Shown one piece after another: positions 25,880 to 34,830 of a DNA stretch of 64,000 nucleotides; the stretch's first letter is position 1; each line of letters begins with the position of its first letter. Position numbers and translations under genes: made by a program. The stretch covers positions 62,001-126,000 of the forward strand of contig NZ_AJLE01000001.1 in the NCBI RefSeq assembly GCF_000296775.1, read 5' to 3'. This DNA comes from Sulfurovum sp. AR (GTDB lineage Bacteria > Campylobacterota > Campylobacteria > Campylobacterales > Sulfurovaceae). The notes beneath the pieces are model-generated. The model worked only from the letters and a program-made list of their open reading frames with translations, ran no database searches and was not told where the DNA came from.

Positions 25880-26833
25880 GTGGAAAAATTAATTATCGCG
25901 ACAAGAGCAAGTGATCTTGCCCTTTGGCAGGCATATCATGTTAAAGAGAGAATCGAAACATCTTTTCCTGAGATCACAGTAGAACTGAATAAGATCACCT
26001 CTAAAGGTGACAAGATATTGGACAAACCTCTTGCACTCATAGGGGGGAAAGGGCACTTTACCAAAGAGCTGGAAGATGAGATGATTGAGGGAAATGCGCA
26101 TCTTGCAGTGCACTCGCTCAAAGATGTCCCTACCTATATTCCTGAAGGGTTGGAACTGTGTGCGATTACAACACGTCAAGATCAGAGTGATGTTCTGCTC
26201 TCGCATACGTATGAAAGTCTGGATGAACTTCCTCAGGGTGCTGTAGTAGGAACCACAAGTCTAAGAAGACGAATGCAACTGCTTGAAAAACGTCCGGATC
26301 TAGTGGTCAAAGAACTTAGAGGAAATGTTAATACAAGACTCAGAAAGCTTAAAGAGGGGCAGTATGATGCAATCATACTTGCTTATATTGGACTGCATAG
26401 GCTTGATCTGTTGAAGGATATTCCTTTTGTTGAAAAACTGGATTTCTTTATACCACCGATGGGACAGGCTGCGTTGGGTATTGAAATTGTGAGTGATAAT
26501 GACAGGGTTCGTGAAATTGCCATGACTTTAAATGATGAGAATTCTTATCTCTGCACAAAGTTAGAACGTGACTTTGTCTCAAAGATAGGAGCAGGTTGTT
26601 CTGCTCCTGTGGCTGTGAATGCGATCATCACAGGTGATGATATTACGGTTAAAGCGATGCTTGGATATCCAGACGGTACAAACATTATGCATAAAGCATT
26701 GATCTCAAAGGTAAGTACGTGCGATACGTTAGGCCAAGAGTTGGCTGAAGCGATGATCGCTGATGGTGCTTTGGAGGTACTCGAAAAAGCAGAAGTAATA
26801 GCATTTAAAGATGAAATGCCAGAAAGACTATAA
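25880..26833 (+). CDS. hemC: Hydroxymethylbilane synthase (porphobilinogen deaminase)
   Basis: Cytoplasmic enzyme that joins four porphobilinogens into hydroxymethylbilane in haem synthesis. The 317-residue product has S-L-K-D-V-P, the substrate-binding L-R-R and R-G-N-V-N-T-R motifs, and the dipyrromethane-cofactor Cys240 in G-A-G-C-S-A-P-V-A. The start is GTG behind AAGGGTAACA. Same strand and cluster as hemA. Confidence 0.97.
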   Translation: MEKLIIATRASDLALWQAYHVKERIETSFPEITVELNKITSKGDKILDKPLALIGGKGHFTKELEDEMIEGNAHLAVHSLKDVPTYIPEGLELCAITTRQDQSDVLLSHTYESLDELPQGAVVGTTSLRRRMQLLEKRPDLVVKELRGNVNTRLRKLKEGQYDAIILAYIGLHRLDLLKDIPFVEKLDFFIPPMGQAALGIEIVSDNDRVREIAMTLNDENSYLCTKLERDFVSKIGAGCSAPVAVNAIITGDDITVKAMLGYPDGTNIMHKALISKVSTCDTLGQELAEAMIADGALEVLEKAEVIAFKDEMPERL

Positions 26834-26882
26834 GTAGGACATACTTATAGATCGAATGTTTTAGAAAAAAAGAGAATACTAA

Positions 26883-28703
26883 ATGCAAGACGTAGTACAA
26901 TGGCTTAAAGATAACGGCAACTTAAAGATCATAGACGAACCGCTTGATGTGGAGCTTGAGATCCCTCATGTTGCCTATGTCGAGGTAAAAACAGACAACT
27001 CTCGTCCTATCCTTTTTACCAATCCTGTGAACAAGGCCAAAGGCATAACGTATGAGATGCCTGTACTGATGAATATCTTTGCCAACAAAGATCTGACCGA
27101 AAGGATCTTCGGCAAACATCCTGATACTGTTGCAGAGGGGATCGATGAACTGCTTAAGCTCAAACCACCCAAAGGATTGAAAGCAAAGCTGGCAATGCTG
27201 CCTAAACTCTTTTCACTTAAAAATGTATTTCCTAAACGTTTAAAGTTCAAAGGAGAGTGTCAAGAGATCATCATTCCTAAAGAGGAGGTGGATCTGGACA
27301 GGTTACCTATACTGAAGACTTGGGAAGAGGACGGTGGACCCTTTATCACGATGGGACAGGTCTATACAAAAAGTCTTGACGGCGAGATGCAGAATCTGGG
27401 GATGTACAGACTGCAGCAGTATGATAAAAAGAGACTGGGGATGCACTGGCAGATACACAAAGATGCCTCTCACTTCTTTGACCAGTATCAAAAGGCCGGT
27501 AAAAAAATGCCTGTAACCGTGGCTATAGGCGGTGACCCTCTTTATATCTGGTGCGGACAGGCACCCATGCCTCATGGTATGTTTGAATTGCTTCTCTATG
27601 GTTTTGTACGCAATAAAAATGCCCAGCTGGTGAAGTCGATCACCAATGATATTTATATCCCTCGTGATGTGGATGTGGTCATAGAAGGTTTCGTGGATCC
27701 TGAAGTGATGGAGATTGAAGGACCTTTTGGTGACCATACAGGTTATTATACACTGAAAGAGCCTTTCCCTGTGATGGAGGTTGAGACCATTACAATGAAA
27801 AAGAACCCTGTATTTCAGGCAACAGTGGTAGGAAAACCGCCGTTGGAAGATAAGTATATGGGATGGGCTACTGAACGCATTTTTTTACCGATGCTTAAAC
27901 CTATGGCACCGGATCTTATAGATTATAATATGCCTGAAAACGGCGTGTTTCACAACCTCATACTGGCAAAGATAAAAACACTTTATAAAGGGCATGCACA
28001 ACAGATCATGCATGCTTTCTGGGGTGTGGGCCAGATGAGTTTTGTAAAACATGCTATTTTTGTAGGAGAAGATGCGCCTGAACTTGAGGAGAGTAAAGCA
28101 TTGGCTACATATATACTCAATCGACTCGATCAGAGTAAAGTGCTCATCACACAAGGTATCGTGGACCATCTTGACCATTCCTCCTCTGAACAGTTCGTCG
28201 GTGGCAAACTGGGTGTGGATGCAACAGGGGATGAAGTAGAAAACGGTGTAGAAGCCTTACTTTCAGATGAAGCGCTACTTGAGAAGATACAAGAGATCAG
28301 CAGCAGTGTAGTAGGGCTGAAACAATACATGACAGAGACCAAAACACCGATCTGTGTGATCAGTGTGGATAAACAAAACTCTCAACTTGAGCTGATTCAA
28401 AAACTTAAAGGTCTTGAGAAGCATATCAAACTCCTTGTCATTGTTGACCATGCGAATAATGATCTCGATGATGCTTATATGCTCATCTGGCGTGTAGTGA
28501 ACAATATAGACGCAGGTCGTGATATCATACTTAAACCATTCATAGCGATCGATGGAACGAATAAAAGTGAAGTAGACGGCTATGAAAGAGAATGGCCCGG
28601 AGATACTTTCTGTACAAAAGAGGTACTTGATAGGCTTCAGGAAAAAGGGCTTATTGATATAGATGAGGCGTTTATTAAAAAATTTGGATTGCTTCCTTTT
28701 TAA
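26883..28703 (+). CDS. UbiD family decarboxylase (menaquinone biosynthesis type)
   Basis: A 606-residue UbiD-like enzyme, which uses prenylated FMN to decarboxylate aromatic acids. The family core motifs around I-E-G-P-F-G-D-H-T-G-Y-Y (about residue 278) and the preceding D-V-D-V-V-I-E-G-F are visible. Campylobacterota make menaquinone by the futalosine pathway, and a UbiD homologue catalyses its late decarboxylation, so this role is most likely. The longer-than-E. coli-UbiD length fits this subgroup. Gene order after hemC matches Campylobacter. Confidence 0.92.
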   Translation: MQDVVQWLKDNGNLKIIDEPLDVELEIPHVAYVEVKTDNSRPILFTNPVNKAKGITYEMPVLMNIFANKDLTERIFGKHPDTVAEGIDELLKLKPPKGLKAKLAMLPKLFSLKNVFPKRLKFKGECQEIIIPKEEVDLDRLPILKTWEEDGGPFITMGQVYTKSLDGEMQNLGMYRLQQYDKKRLGMHWQIHKDASHFFDQYQKAGKKMPVTVAIGGDPLYIWCGQAPMPHGMFELLLYGFVRNKNAQLVKSITNDIYIPRDVDVVIEGFVDPEVMEIEGPFGDHTGYYTLKEPFPVMEVETITMKKNPVFQATVVGKPPLEDKYMGWATERIFLPMLKPMAPDLIDYNMPENGVFHNLILAKIKTLYKGHAQQIMHAFWGVGQMSFVKHAIFVGEDAPELEESKALATYILNRLDQSKVLITQGIVDHLDHSSSEQFVGGKLGVDATGDEVENGVEALLSDEALLEKIQEISSSVVGLKQYMTETKTPICVISVDKQNSQLELIQKLKGLEKHIKLLVIVDHANNDLDDAYMLIWRVVNNIDAGRDIILKPFIAIDGTNKSEVDGYEREWPGDTFCTKEVLDRLQEKGLIDIDEAFIKKFGLLPF

Positions 28704-28740
28704 TTTAATTTCCTTTTAAAGATATTGTGATAATATTTCC

Positions 28741-28760
28741 TTGTTAATAAAAATTATCAA
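28741..28760. promoter_or_regulatory. Candidate PerR/Fur-type operator before peroxiredoxin
   Basis: TTGTTAAT-AAAA-ATTATCAA is an inverted repeat (7 of 8 positions) between a GATAAT-like -10 box and the peroxiredoxin ribosome binding site. A Fur-family regulator gene lies directly downstream of the peroxiredoxin gene, which makes a PerR-type site plausible. Confidence 0.45.
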
Positions 28761-28771
28761 TAAGGAAAAAC

Positions 28772-29368
28772 ATGTTAGTAACAAAAAAAGCTCCAGACTT
28801 TACAGCAACAGCCGTACTTGCAGACGGTTCAATCGTAGACAACTTCAATCTTATGGAAAACCTAGGTGAAAAAGGTGCAGTACTTTTCTTCTATCCACTA
28901 GACTTTACTTTTGTATGTCCATCAGAGATCATCGCATTTTCTCACAGAGCTAAAGAGTTCAGAGAAAGAGGTATCAATGTAATCGGATGTTCTATAGATT
29001 CACAATTTTCACACTTCGCTTGGAGAGAAACTCCAGTAGCTGAAGGTGGTATCGGTAGAGTTGATATGCCACTGGTTGCAGACCTTAATAAGCAAATTGC
29101 TAGAGATTATGATGTACTTCTTGATGATGCAGTAGCACTTAGAGGTTCTTTCCTTATTGATGCTGATGGTACTGTTAGACATGCCGTCATCAATGACCTT
29201 CCACTTGGAAGAAACATCGATGAAATGATCAGAATGGTAGATACAATGCTCTTTACTAATGAGCATGGTGAAGTTTGTCCTGCTGGTTGGCAAAAAGGTG
29301 ACGAAGGTATGAAAGCAGACACTGCAGGTGTTGCTGAATATCTTGCAAAACACGAAAACGACCTATAA
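28772..29368 (+). CDS. Typical 2-Cys peroxiredoxin (AhpC/TsaA)
   Basis: Thiol peroxidase of 198 residues that reduces hydrogen peroxide and organic peroxides. It has the peroxidatic cysteine in D-F-T-F-V-C-P-S-E and the resolving cysteine in E-V-C-P-A-G-W, the two-cysteine Prx1/AhpC pattern. Length is normal. No AhpF gene is near, so the electron donor is probably thioredoxin. The gene has its own promoter with a possible PerR-type operator and is followed by two hairpins and a Fur-family gene. Confidence 0.96.
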   Translation: MLVTKKAPDFTATAVLADGSIVDNFNLMENLGEKGAVLFFYPLDFTFVCPSEIIAFSHRAKEFRERGINVIGCSIDSQFSHFAWRETPVAEGGIGRVDMPLVADLNKQIARDYDVLLDDAVALRGSFLIDADGTVRHAVINDLPLGRNIDEMIRMVDTMLFTNEHGEVCPAGWQKGDEGMKADTAGVAEYLAKHENDL

Positions 29369-29373
29369 TCGTG

Positions 29374-29407
29374 TATATGTTCCCATCATTAAAGATGGGA
29401 ATGTATA
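29374..29407 (+). terminator. Hairpin after the peroxiredoxin gene
   Basis: TTCCCATC-ATTAAA-GATGGGAA forms a perfect 8-bp core stem that extends with G-U and A-T pairs on both sides. It lies 11 bases after the stop codon and would end or attenuate the transcript. Confidence 0.55.
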
Positions 29408-29436
29408 TATCAGTGTATAGCGGTACATTGATATAT
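29405..29436 (+). promoter_or_regulatory. Second hairpin, next to the Fur-family gene RBS
   Basis: ATATATCAGTGTA and TACATTGATATAT pair over 13 positions (one G-U) with a 6-base loop. It ends 4 bases before the AAAGGAAA ribosome binding site of the regulator gene. It may act as an operator, or as a leader structure controlling how much regulator is made from readthrough. Confidence 0.4.
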
Positions 29437-29453
29437 GCATTGAAAGGAAAATT

Positions 29454-29873
29454 ATGACAGATTATGCAATGCTACTTAAAAGCAGCGGATTAAAAGCTAC
29501 ATTTCAACGTATGAATATATTGGAAAAGATAGAAGCATATGGCCATATGTCTATTGATACTATCTATGCAGAAGTCATTAAAACACATCCATCTCTTTCA
29601 CTTGCAACTGTGTATAAAAATATTATTTTAATGGTCGAGAAGGGTGTACTTGTAGAAGTGCCTATCACAGGTAAAAAGTCAAAATATGAACTTTTAAAGG
29701 AAGATCATATCCATCTGGTCTGTACAGAATGCGGAGAGGTGGAAGATAAACCGCAACACACGGTTGCAGATGAACTCTTTACTTCTATCACAAAGCAAGA
29801 GAACTTTACAATAAGTAAACAACAGATCAATCTTTACGGCGTATGTAGTCACTGTATAGATGCAGTTGCCTAA
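29454..29873 (+). CDS. Fur family transcriptional regulator (PerR-like)
   Basis: A 139-residue metal-dependent repressor: N-terminal winged helix (about 1-80, with the recognition segment S-L-A-T-V-Y-K-N), then a dimer/metal domain with H-I-H-L-V-C-T-E-C-G and C-S-H-C. The two C-x-x-C pairs bind structural zinc. Position after a peroxiredoxin suggests peroxide sensing (PerR), but iron-sensing Fur cannot be excluded from sequence alone. Preceded by two hairpins. Confidence 0.9.
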   Translation: MTDYAMLLKSSGLKATFQRMNILEKIEAYGHMSIDTIYAEVIKTHPSLSLATVYKNIILMVEKGVLVEVPITGKKSKYELLKEDHIHLVCTECGEVEDKPQHTVADELFTSITKQENFTISKQQINLYGVCSHCIDAVA

Positions 29874-29877
29874 AATA

Positions 29878-29904
29878 GTTATAGGTTTCATTAAAACCTA
29901 TAAC
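29878..29904. terminator. Bidirectional hairpin between convergent fur-family and yggS genes
   Basis: GTTATAGGTTT and AAACCTATAAC form a perfect 11-bp stem with loop CATTA, directly between the two convergent stop codons. Confidence 0.7.
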
Positions 29905-29907
29905 AAC

Positions 29908-30591
29908 TTATTTAAACAGTGCTGATCCAACCCTCACCAAATTTGATCCACATTTTATAGCCAATTCATAATCACCACTCATACCCATAGAGCAGACAGT
30001 CGCACCCTCTTTTTTTAGTTTCTCATAGATACTGTATGTGCTTTCAAAACTTTGTTGTATCAGTTTTGTATCATCACTGTGTGCACCGATTGTCATCACG
30101 CCTTTGAGATTGATCTGAGGACAGGTCTCTTTGATCGTTTGGTAGATATCCACAGCCTTTTCAGGAGTTACACCTGATTTCGTTGTTTCATTGGCTGCAT
30201 TGATCTGAAGTAGGCAGTGCATTTTTGTCTCTTTTGCCAAGAGCTTTTTGTTCAGTTCTGTTGCCAATTCTATACTGTCAAGTGATTGCATAAGGGTAGG
30301 ACGTAGATCTATGAGGTTATTGATCTTGTTTTTTTGGAGAGAACCGATCATATGCCACTCAAGCGGAAGCTCTTCGAGAGCATGCATACGCTCTTTGAGC
30401 TGTTGTACCTGATTTTCACCAAAGGCCCTCTGTCCCAGTTCATAGAGTGTAGCAATATTCTCCAGTTCAGTGTATTTGGCCACGGTGACAAGTTTTACAA
30501 TGTGGTGTTCACTTACTGCGATACGTGCTTGTTCTATGTTCCATATCACTTCATCAAGATTTGCTCTTAAATGCTCTTTATCAAGTATCAT
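29908..30591 (-). CDS. YggS family pyridoxal phosphate-binding protein
   Basis: A 227-residue PLP-binding TIM-barrel protein (YggS/PROSC), which keeps free PLP and amino-acid pools balanced and has no known enzyme activity. The PLP lysine lies in V-T-V-A-K-Y-T-E near residue 38. Further family motifs are G-E-N-Q-V-Q (here F-G-E-N-Q-V-Q-Q-L) and the C-terminal S-M-G-M-S-G-D-Y. It is downstream of rseP on the same strand. Confidence 0.93.
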   Translation of the reverse strand: MILDKEHLRANLDEVIWNIEQARIAVSEHHIVKLVTVAKYTELENIATLYELGQRAFGENQVQQLKERMHALEELPLEWHMIGSLQKNKINNLIDLRPTLMQSLDSIELATELNKKLLAKETKMHCLLQINAANETTKSGVTPEKAVDIYQTIKETCPQINLKGVMTIGAHSDDTKLIQQSFESTYSIYEKLKKEGATVCSMGMSGDYELAIKCGSNLVRVGSALFK

Positions 30592-30654
30592 ATTTCTTAT
30601 CCTTTCTAATGAATTACCTGCACGGCTATGCTTCCACTTAGACCATTTTGGTTT

Positions 30655-31707
30655 TTAGCCCCAAAGTCTATTGATATCATTATACAATCCTAACATCATA
30701 AGAGAGATGAGTATAGCCCAACCTACCAATGTGATGATATACATCACTTGTTCACTGGCAGTTCTACCCGTTAACATCTCGTAGAGGTTAAACATAATAT
30801 GCCCACCGTCCAGTGCAGGTATAGGAAGCAGGTTCAGTACTCCAAGATTGACCGAAATGAGCGCGGTAAAGAAGAAAAGAGCCAGTATACCTGCATTACT
30901 CGCTTGGGCAGTGACATCCACGATAGTGATGATACCTCCGAGTTTATCTGTACCGACCACTCCGGTGATCAGTTTTTCTACACTCTCTACGATGAGCAAA
31001 GAGGCTTTTTTTGTTTCATCCCATGCATACACCAATCCATCTATCAATCCGAAGTAGACCGTCGTTTGTTGTCCCGATGGACTGATTCCGATGATACGTC
31101 TGGTGATCTTTTCTCCAAAGATGTTTCTGTCCTCTATGACCTTTGGTATGAGTTGCAGTGTAATGAGCTGTTCTTCACGTTCTACGACGAGGGTAATGTC
31201 ACCTTTATCTCCGTTAATGTTCTCCCCGATCTCTTCCCAGTACTGGATATTGTGAGCATTGACTTGAATGATCTTGTCATCCTTGGTTAACCCCGCCTTG
31301 AATGCAGGAGTATCTTTTCCTATTTCACCGACATATGGCAAGAGTTTCGGGACACCAATGTTCGCTATCGCAAAGTAAAGCAGAAAAGCCAGCAGGAAAT
31401 TGGCAAAAGGTCCAGCCAATAATATGATGATACGCTGCCATGGTTTTTTTACATTGTACGAATCTTCATCATAAGAGACCGCATTAGGATCAGTGTCATC
31501 CTGTCCTTTCATTTTGACATATCCGCCTAGAGGTATAGCAGAGAGACTCCACTCCGTTTTTCCTATCATCTTGGAGTAGAGTTTTTTACCAAAACCTATG
31601 CTAAAGACATCCACCTGTACACCAAAAAAACGTGCGGCTGTAAAGTGCCCAAGTTCATGAAAAAAGATCAGTACCGACAAGACCAAAAGTGCAATTATAA
31701 TGCCCAT
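30655..31707 (-). CDS. rseP: RseP-like site-2 intramembrane metalloprotease
   Basis: M50-family zinc protease of the inner membrane that cuts anti-sigma factors or signal peptide remnants inside the bilayer. The 350-residue protein has H-E-L-G-H near residue 17-21, one PDZ domain in the middle (about 120-190), and N-L-L-P-I-P-A-L-D-G-G-H near residue 285. E. coli RseP has two PDZ domains and about 450 residues; one-PDZ forms are usual in Campylobacterota. No sigma or anti-sigma gene is near. Confidence 0.93.
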   Translation of the reverse strand: MGIIIALLVLSVLIFFHELGHFTAARFFGVQVDVFSIGFGKKLYSKMIGKTEWSLSAIPLGGYVKMKGQDDTDPNAVSYDEDSYNVKKPWQRIIILLAGPFANFLLAFLLYFAIANIGVPKLLPYVGEIGKDTPAFKAGLTKDDKIIQVNAHNIQYWEEIGENINGDKGDITLVVEREEQLITLQLIPKVIEDRNIFGEKITRRIIGISPSGQQTTVYFGLIDGLVYAWDETKKASLLIVESVEKLITGVVGTDKLGGIITIVDVTAQASNAGILALFFFTALISVNLGVLNLLPIPALDGGHIMFNLYEMLTGRTASEQVMYIITLVGWAILISLMMLGLYNDINRLWG

Positions 31708-31818
31708 AAAATTCCTCTGTTCAAATATTATGAATTATATCCAAGTGTTGTAAAAAGTTGATATAGATTAAAACTATAATGAAAAATTTTTGTTAAAATA
31801 AATGAGAAGGATAAAAAG

Positions 31819-32874
31819 ATGAGCGAACAGAAAAATGTAGAAGAAAATATGATACCAAACGATGAAGATGAAGTCTTAGAAGTCAGGGAGGGAATTATAG
31901 TAGAAAAAGAGTCTGTAGAAGCACCTATTGAGCCTAGTCCCATCTCGGGAAAAACAACAAAGTACAGTAAGGCAAAAAGTCTTATCAAGAAAGCAAAAAA
32001 TATAGTGGATAATACATCCAAACGTATAGATGCCTGCAGACATATGTATGAATCTAACCTGAAAGCATATGAGGAGGCTAGATCAACACTGCAGCAAGGT
32101 GGTTTTGACGCGAGTGTGTCTTTGCTAAAGCAATTAAAGTATCAGGTCCTATGTGAGGAAGCAGAAAAGCCGGTAGTTGTATTTAGTACTCAAGAAGAAT
32201 GGAAGCCTTTTAGACTTAAAGATATTTCAAGTGGCAGGATCACAGGACTTTTTTATGCATTACTCGGAGGCATAACTACGGCTGTAGGAATGTTTTATAT
32301 AGCCACTGAAAAGTTAGAGATGATACTTGATGTCAGGAAAGTACCTTCAGAAAATGAGATAGAAAGTATCTTAGCATGGTTTAGTACTATTATCGGGGTG
32401 CAGGAAGATGTTGCCATTGGTACAGGTGTATTGGGATTTATAGTACTATCGGTCATGATTTTTATCTATAAAATACGGATGAGTTTGAAAGCCAGAAGTA
32501 ATCTTCATTTGGCTGTTAAACAATTTGTTGAAGCAGAACTTTATGCTGTGCAAAAAGATGATTGTAAAGAGAAGATGGAGAAGATAGATACACATGTACA
32601 AGATATCATAGGTACCTTGAAAGCCTATCAGATTCTTTTGAACGAACAAAAAGGAAAACTGCAACGTATTCTTTATTTTGAAGGGGAGAAAGAAAAAGGT
32701 GCAATGTATCATGAGAGGTCATTGGCAGAGATAGAGGATACAAAAGGGCTTATAGAATCTATAAGTGGTGTATTAAACGTTCCTATAGTAGTAGATGAAA
32801 AAATTACTGATGAAAGTATACTTGCTTTACAGAATGCAAAAGATAAACTATATATATTTATTAAAAGGTTTTAG
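31819..32874 (+). CDS. Two-span membrane protein with coiled coil, unknown
   Basis: A 351-residue protein of no family I recognise. It has an acidic N-terminus (1-40), a Lys-rich helical section (50-115), a membrane span at about 142-163, a short outside loop, a second span at about 198-218, and a long charged helical, probably coiled-coil C-terminus. Both ends should be in the cytoplasm. The ATG follows AAGGA. It stands alone, divergent from rseP, and is followed by a structured terminator. Confidence 0.7.
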   Translation: MSEQKNVEENMIPNDEDEVLEVREGIIVEKESVEAPIEPSPISGKTTKYSKAKSLIKKAKNIVDNTSKRIDACRHMYESNLKAYEEARSTLQQGGFDASVSLLKQLKYQVLCEEAEKPVVVFSTQEEWKPFRLKDISSGRITGLFYALLGGITTAVGMFYIATEKLEMILDVRKVPSENEIESILAWFSTIIGVQEDVAIGTGVLGFIVLSVMIFIYKIRMSLKARSNLHLAVKQFVEAELYAVQKDDCKEKMEKIDTHVQDIIGTLKAYQILLNEQKGKLQRILYFEGEKEKGAMYHERSLAEIEDTKGLIESISGVLNVPIVVDEKITDESILALQNAKDKLYIFIKRF

Positions 32875-32920
32875 TGATAGGTGTGTACTGTTATTTGTGA
32901 GAAGATCATTTGGGATAAAG

Positions 32921-32964
32921 CCCGAACACTCTCCGAAGAGAGTGGCGTATTCAAACGGGTTTTT
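32921..32964 (+). terminator. Two-stem terminator or small RNA element
   Basis: CCCG and CGGG enclose an inner perfect stem CACTCTC-CGAA-GAGAGTG, followed by TTTTT at 32960-32964. A GGG just upstream (32912-32914) could pair with CCC instead, so two folds are possible. It lies between convergent genes and ends transcription from the plus strand; an independent small RNA is not excluded. Confidence 0.6.
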
Positions 32965-32983
32965 AGGAGACTACAATGTTGGA

Positions 32984-34180
32984 TTAAAACTTGTAGTTTA
33001 CGTATAGTTCAAGCTGATTTACATCAATAGGATTATCGTTGATATCCGTCCAAACAGTACTTTCAGTATTTGTATAAACAATACCAGCATCAATCGCATC
33101 TGTGATGTCATACCCAAGCACTACATCAAATTCATAACTGTCATTGTCATAATCTGCATAAGAAACTTCAGTAGCGATATCCATGATCGTTGTTGCAGCA
33201 GCCACTTTAAATGCATCAATATCTTCACCTGATGCTAATTGATTAGCTACTGTAGAGTTCCATTGGTTAGTGTAAAGTGAGTTCCATCCAACAAATCCTG
33301 TTGCATTATCATTTAAACTGTTGTATGCTGCACTTAAGTCAAACCCTGCTACTGATGTAGATACCATCACACCATATGCTGTTGCATCCGTAACTCCAGC
33401 TGTATCATAGCTAGTATCTACGTATTGACCTTCAAGTTTGAATGAACCAAAATCGTAACCAAGATCAGCATAAACTTGAGTATATTTGTCAGGATTGCCT
33501 GCTTCTGCACCTGCATCGATATTATAGTACCAAACGCTACCACTGATCGTTTTGTCATCATAGGCTGCACCAATTGTCCAGTTGTCTCCATCAAGTGAAC
33601 CACCGAATTCACCAGAGTTGTTAGCTCTATGTTTAGTTACATATGATCCAACAAGAGTTACATTTTCTATAGAACTGTTCATTACAGTATACGCTTCAAA
33701 TGCACCCGGTGCAAGCAACCAATCATAGCCTTGTAGCATTGGTGTACCAAGTAATTGACGACCTGCTACCAAAGTAGTGTCTTCATAGGTTGCTGTTAAG
33801 TTCGCGATTTGGAAGAATGCACCTCTTTTATCACCATCTTCGAAGTATCCCCATGTATCTGCGTTCATCGTATTGATGTACCCAACAGCTGAGAAGTTTG
33901 CTGTCAACCAATCAGTAAATTTATGTGATACATCCAGTGTTGCGCCAAAAGCTAATTGTGCATGGTCTCCGAACATATCATCAGGGTAACCAGAGCCAGT
34001 AGGATCATACTCACTATCATCAGTAATGTAGTATCCTGTTAATTTACCGCCGAAAGTTGTAGCTGACGCCGCTTCAACAACTGGAGCCTCAACAACCGGT
34101 TCTACAGGAGCGATGTCTCCGCCTGCAACTGCCGAGCTAACAGCTAAAGCTGCTACTAAACTTAATTTTGTCCATTTCAT
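32984..34180 (-). CDS. Major outer-membrane porin
   Basis: A 398-residue beta-barrel protein: signal peptide (to about residue 19, S-A-V-A-G), a linker rich in Pro, Val and Glu (about 23-38), then alternating amphipathic strands and a C-terminal phenylalanine (N-Y-K-F), the usual outer-membrane insertion signal. It resembles the large Campylobacterota porins. The ATG at 34180 follows AAGGAAA; an in-frame extension to 34222 is not supported. Monocistronic, probably highly expressed. Confidence 0.9.
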   Translation of the reverse strand: MKWTKLSLVAALAVSSAVAGGDIAPVEPVVEAPVVEAASATTFGGKLTGYYITDDSEYDPTGSGYPDDMFGDHAQLAFGATLDVSHKFTDWLTANFSAVGYINTMNADTWGYFEDGDKRGAFFQIANLTATYEDTTLVAGRQLLGTPMLQGYDWLLAPGAFEAYTVMNSSIENVTLVGSYVTKHRANNSGEFGGSLDGDNWTIGAAYDDKTISGSVWYYNIDAGAEAGNPDKYTQVYADLGYDFGSFKLEGQYVDTSYDTAGVTDATAYGVMVSTSVAGFDLSAAYNSLNDNATGFVGWNSLYTNQWNSTVANQLASGEDIDAFKVAAATTIMDIATEVSYADYDNDSYEFDVVLGYDITDAIDAGIVYTNTESTVWTDINDNPIDVNQLELYVNYKF

Positions 34181-34269
34181 GTTTTTTCCTTGTTTTTTAA
34201 TTTGGATAAGTAAGTGTAACATGAACGTTAACGGAAAATAAACGGGAATGTGATTAATTTTTAATCAAT

Positions 34270-34830
34270 TTAATGTGTAGAAGTATGTTTGAAGAAATCT
34301 CTGACATATTCATAGCCAGAGTAGAGAGTTAATGCTACAGCAGTCCATAAAAGAAGTTCAGCACCCGGCCACTGCATCAGTAAAAAACCTATAGCGACCA
34401 TCTGTGCTACTGTTTTTACTTTACCCATCCATGATGCGGCAATGTCAAGGCCTTGACTTACTGCAGATACTCTAAGGCCTGTAATGAAGAGTTCTCGTGT
34501 GAGTATAAGAAAGATTGCCCAAGGCGAAGCAGACCCAAGCATCATGAGTCCTAAAAAGCCTGCCAATGTTAACATCTTGTCTGCCAAAGGGTCAAGTATC
34601 TTACCCATAGTGGTGATCTGGTTGAAAGTACGTGCGATGTAACCATCAAAAAAGTCTGTAGCAGAGGCTACCACGAAAATAAAGGCTGCAAAGTAGTTGA
34701 GCCAAGAAGGGTGTATACCTTGAAAGAGTGATGCATCCTGGTTGACCAGAAAAAGGAACATCACGGGAGCAAGAAGAAGACGGATAAATGCTAAGATATT
34801 TGGGATATTAAAGATCTGGGCTTTACTCAT
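34270..34830 (-). CDS. pgsA: CDP-diacylglycerol-glycerol-3-phosphate 3-phosphatidyltransferase
   Basis: Inner membrane enzyme that makes phosphatidylglycerol phosphate. The 186-residue protein has the CDP-alcohol phosphotransferase motif D-G-Y-I-A-R...G...L-D-P-L-A-D-K (about residues 63-85) and four to six membrane segments. Length is normal. It lies after the fabL-type gene on the same strand but is separated from it by 179 bases with hairpins. Confidence 0.95.
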   Translation of the reverse strand: MSKAQIFNIPNILAFIRLLLAPVMFLFLVNQDASLFQGIHPSWLNYFAAFIFVVASATDFFDGYIARTFNQITTMGKILDPLADKMLTLAGFLGLMMLGSASPWAIFLILTRELFITGLRVSAVSQGLDIAASWMGKVKTVAQMVAIGFLLMQWPGAELLLWTAVALTLYSGYEYVRDFFKHTSTH

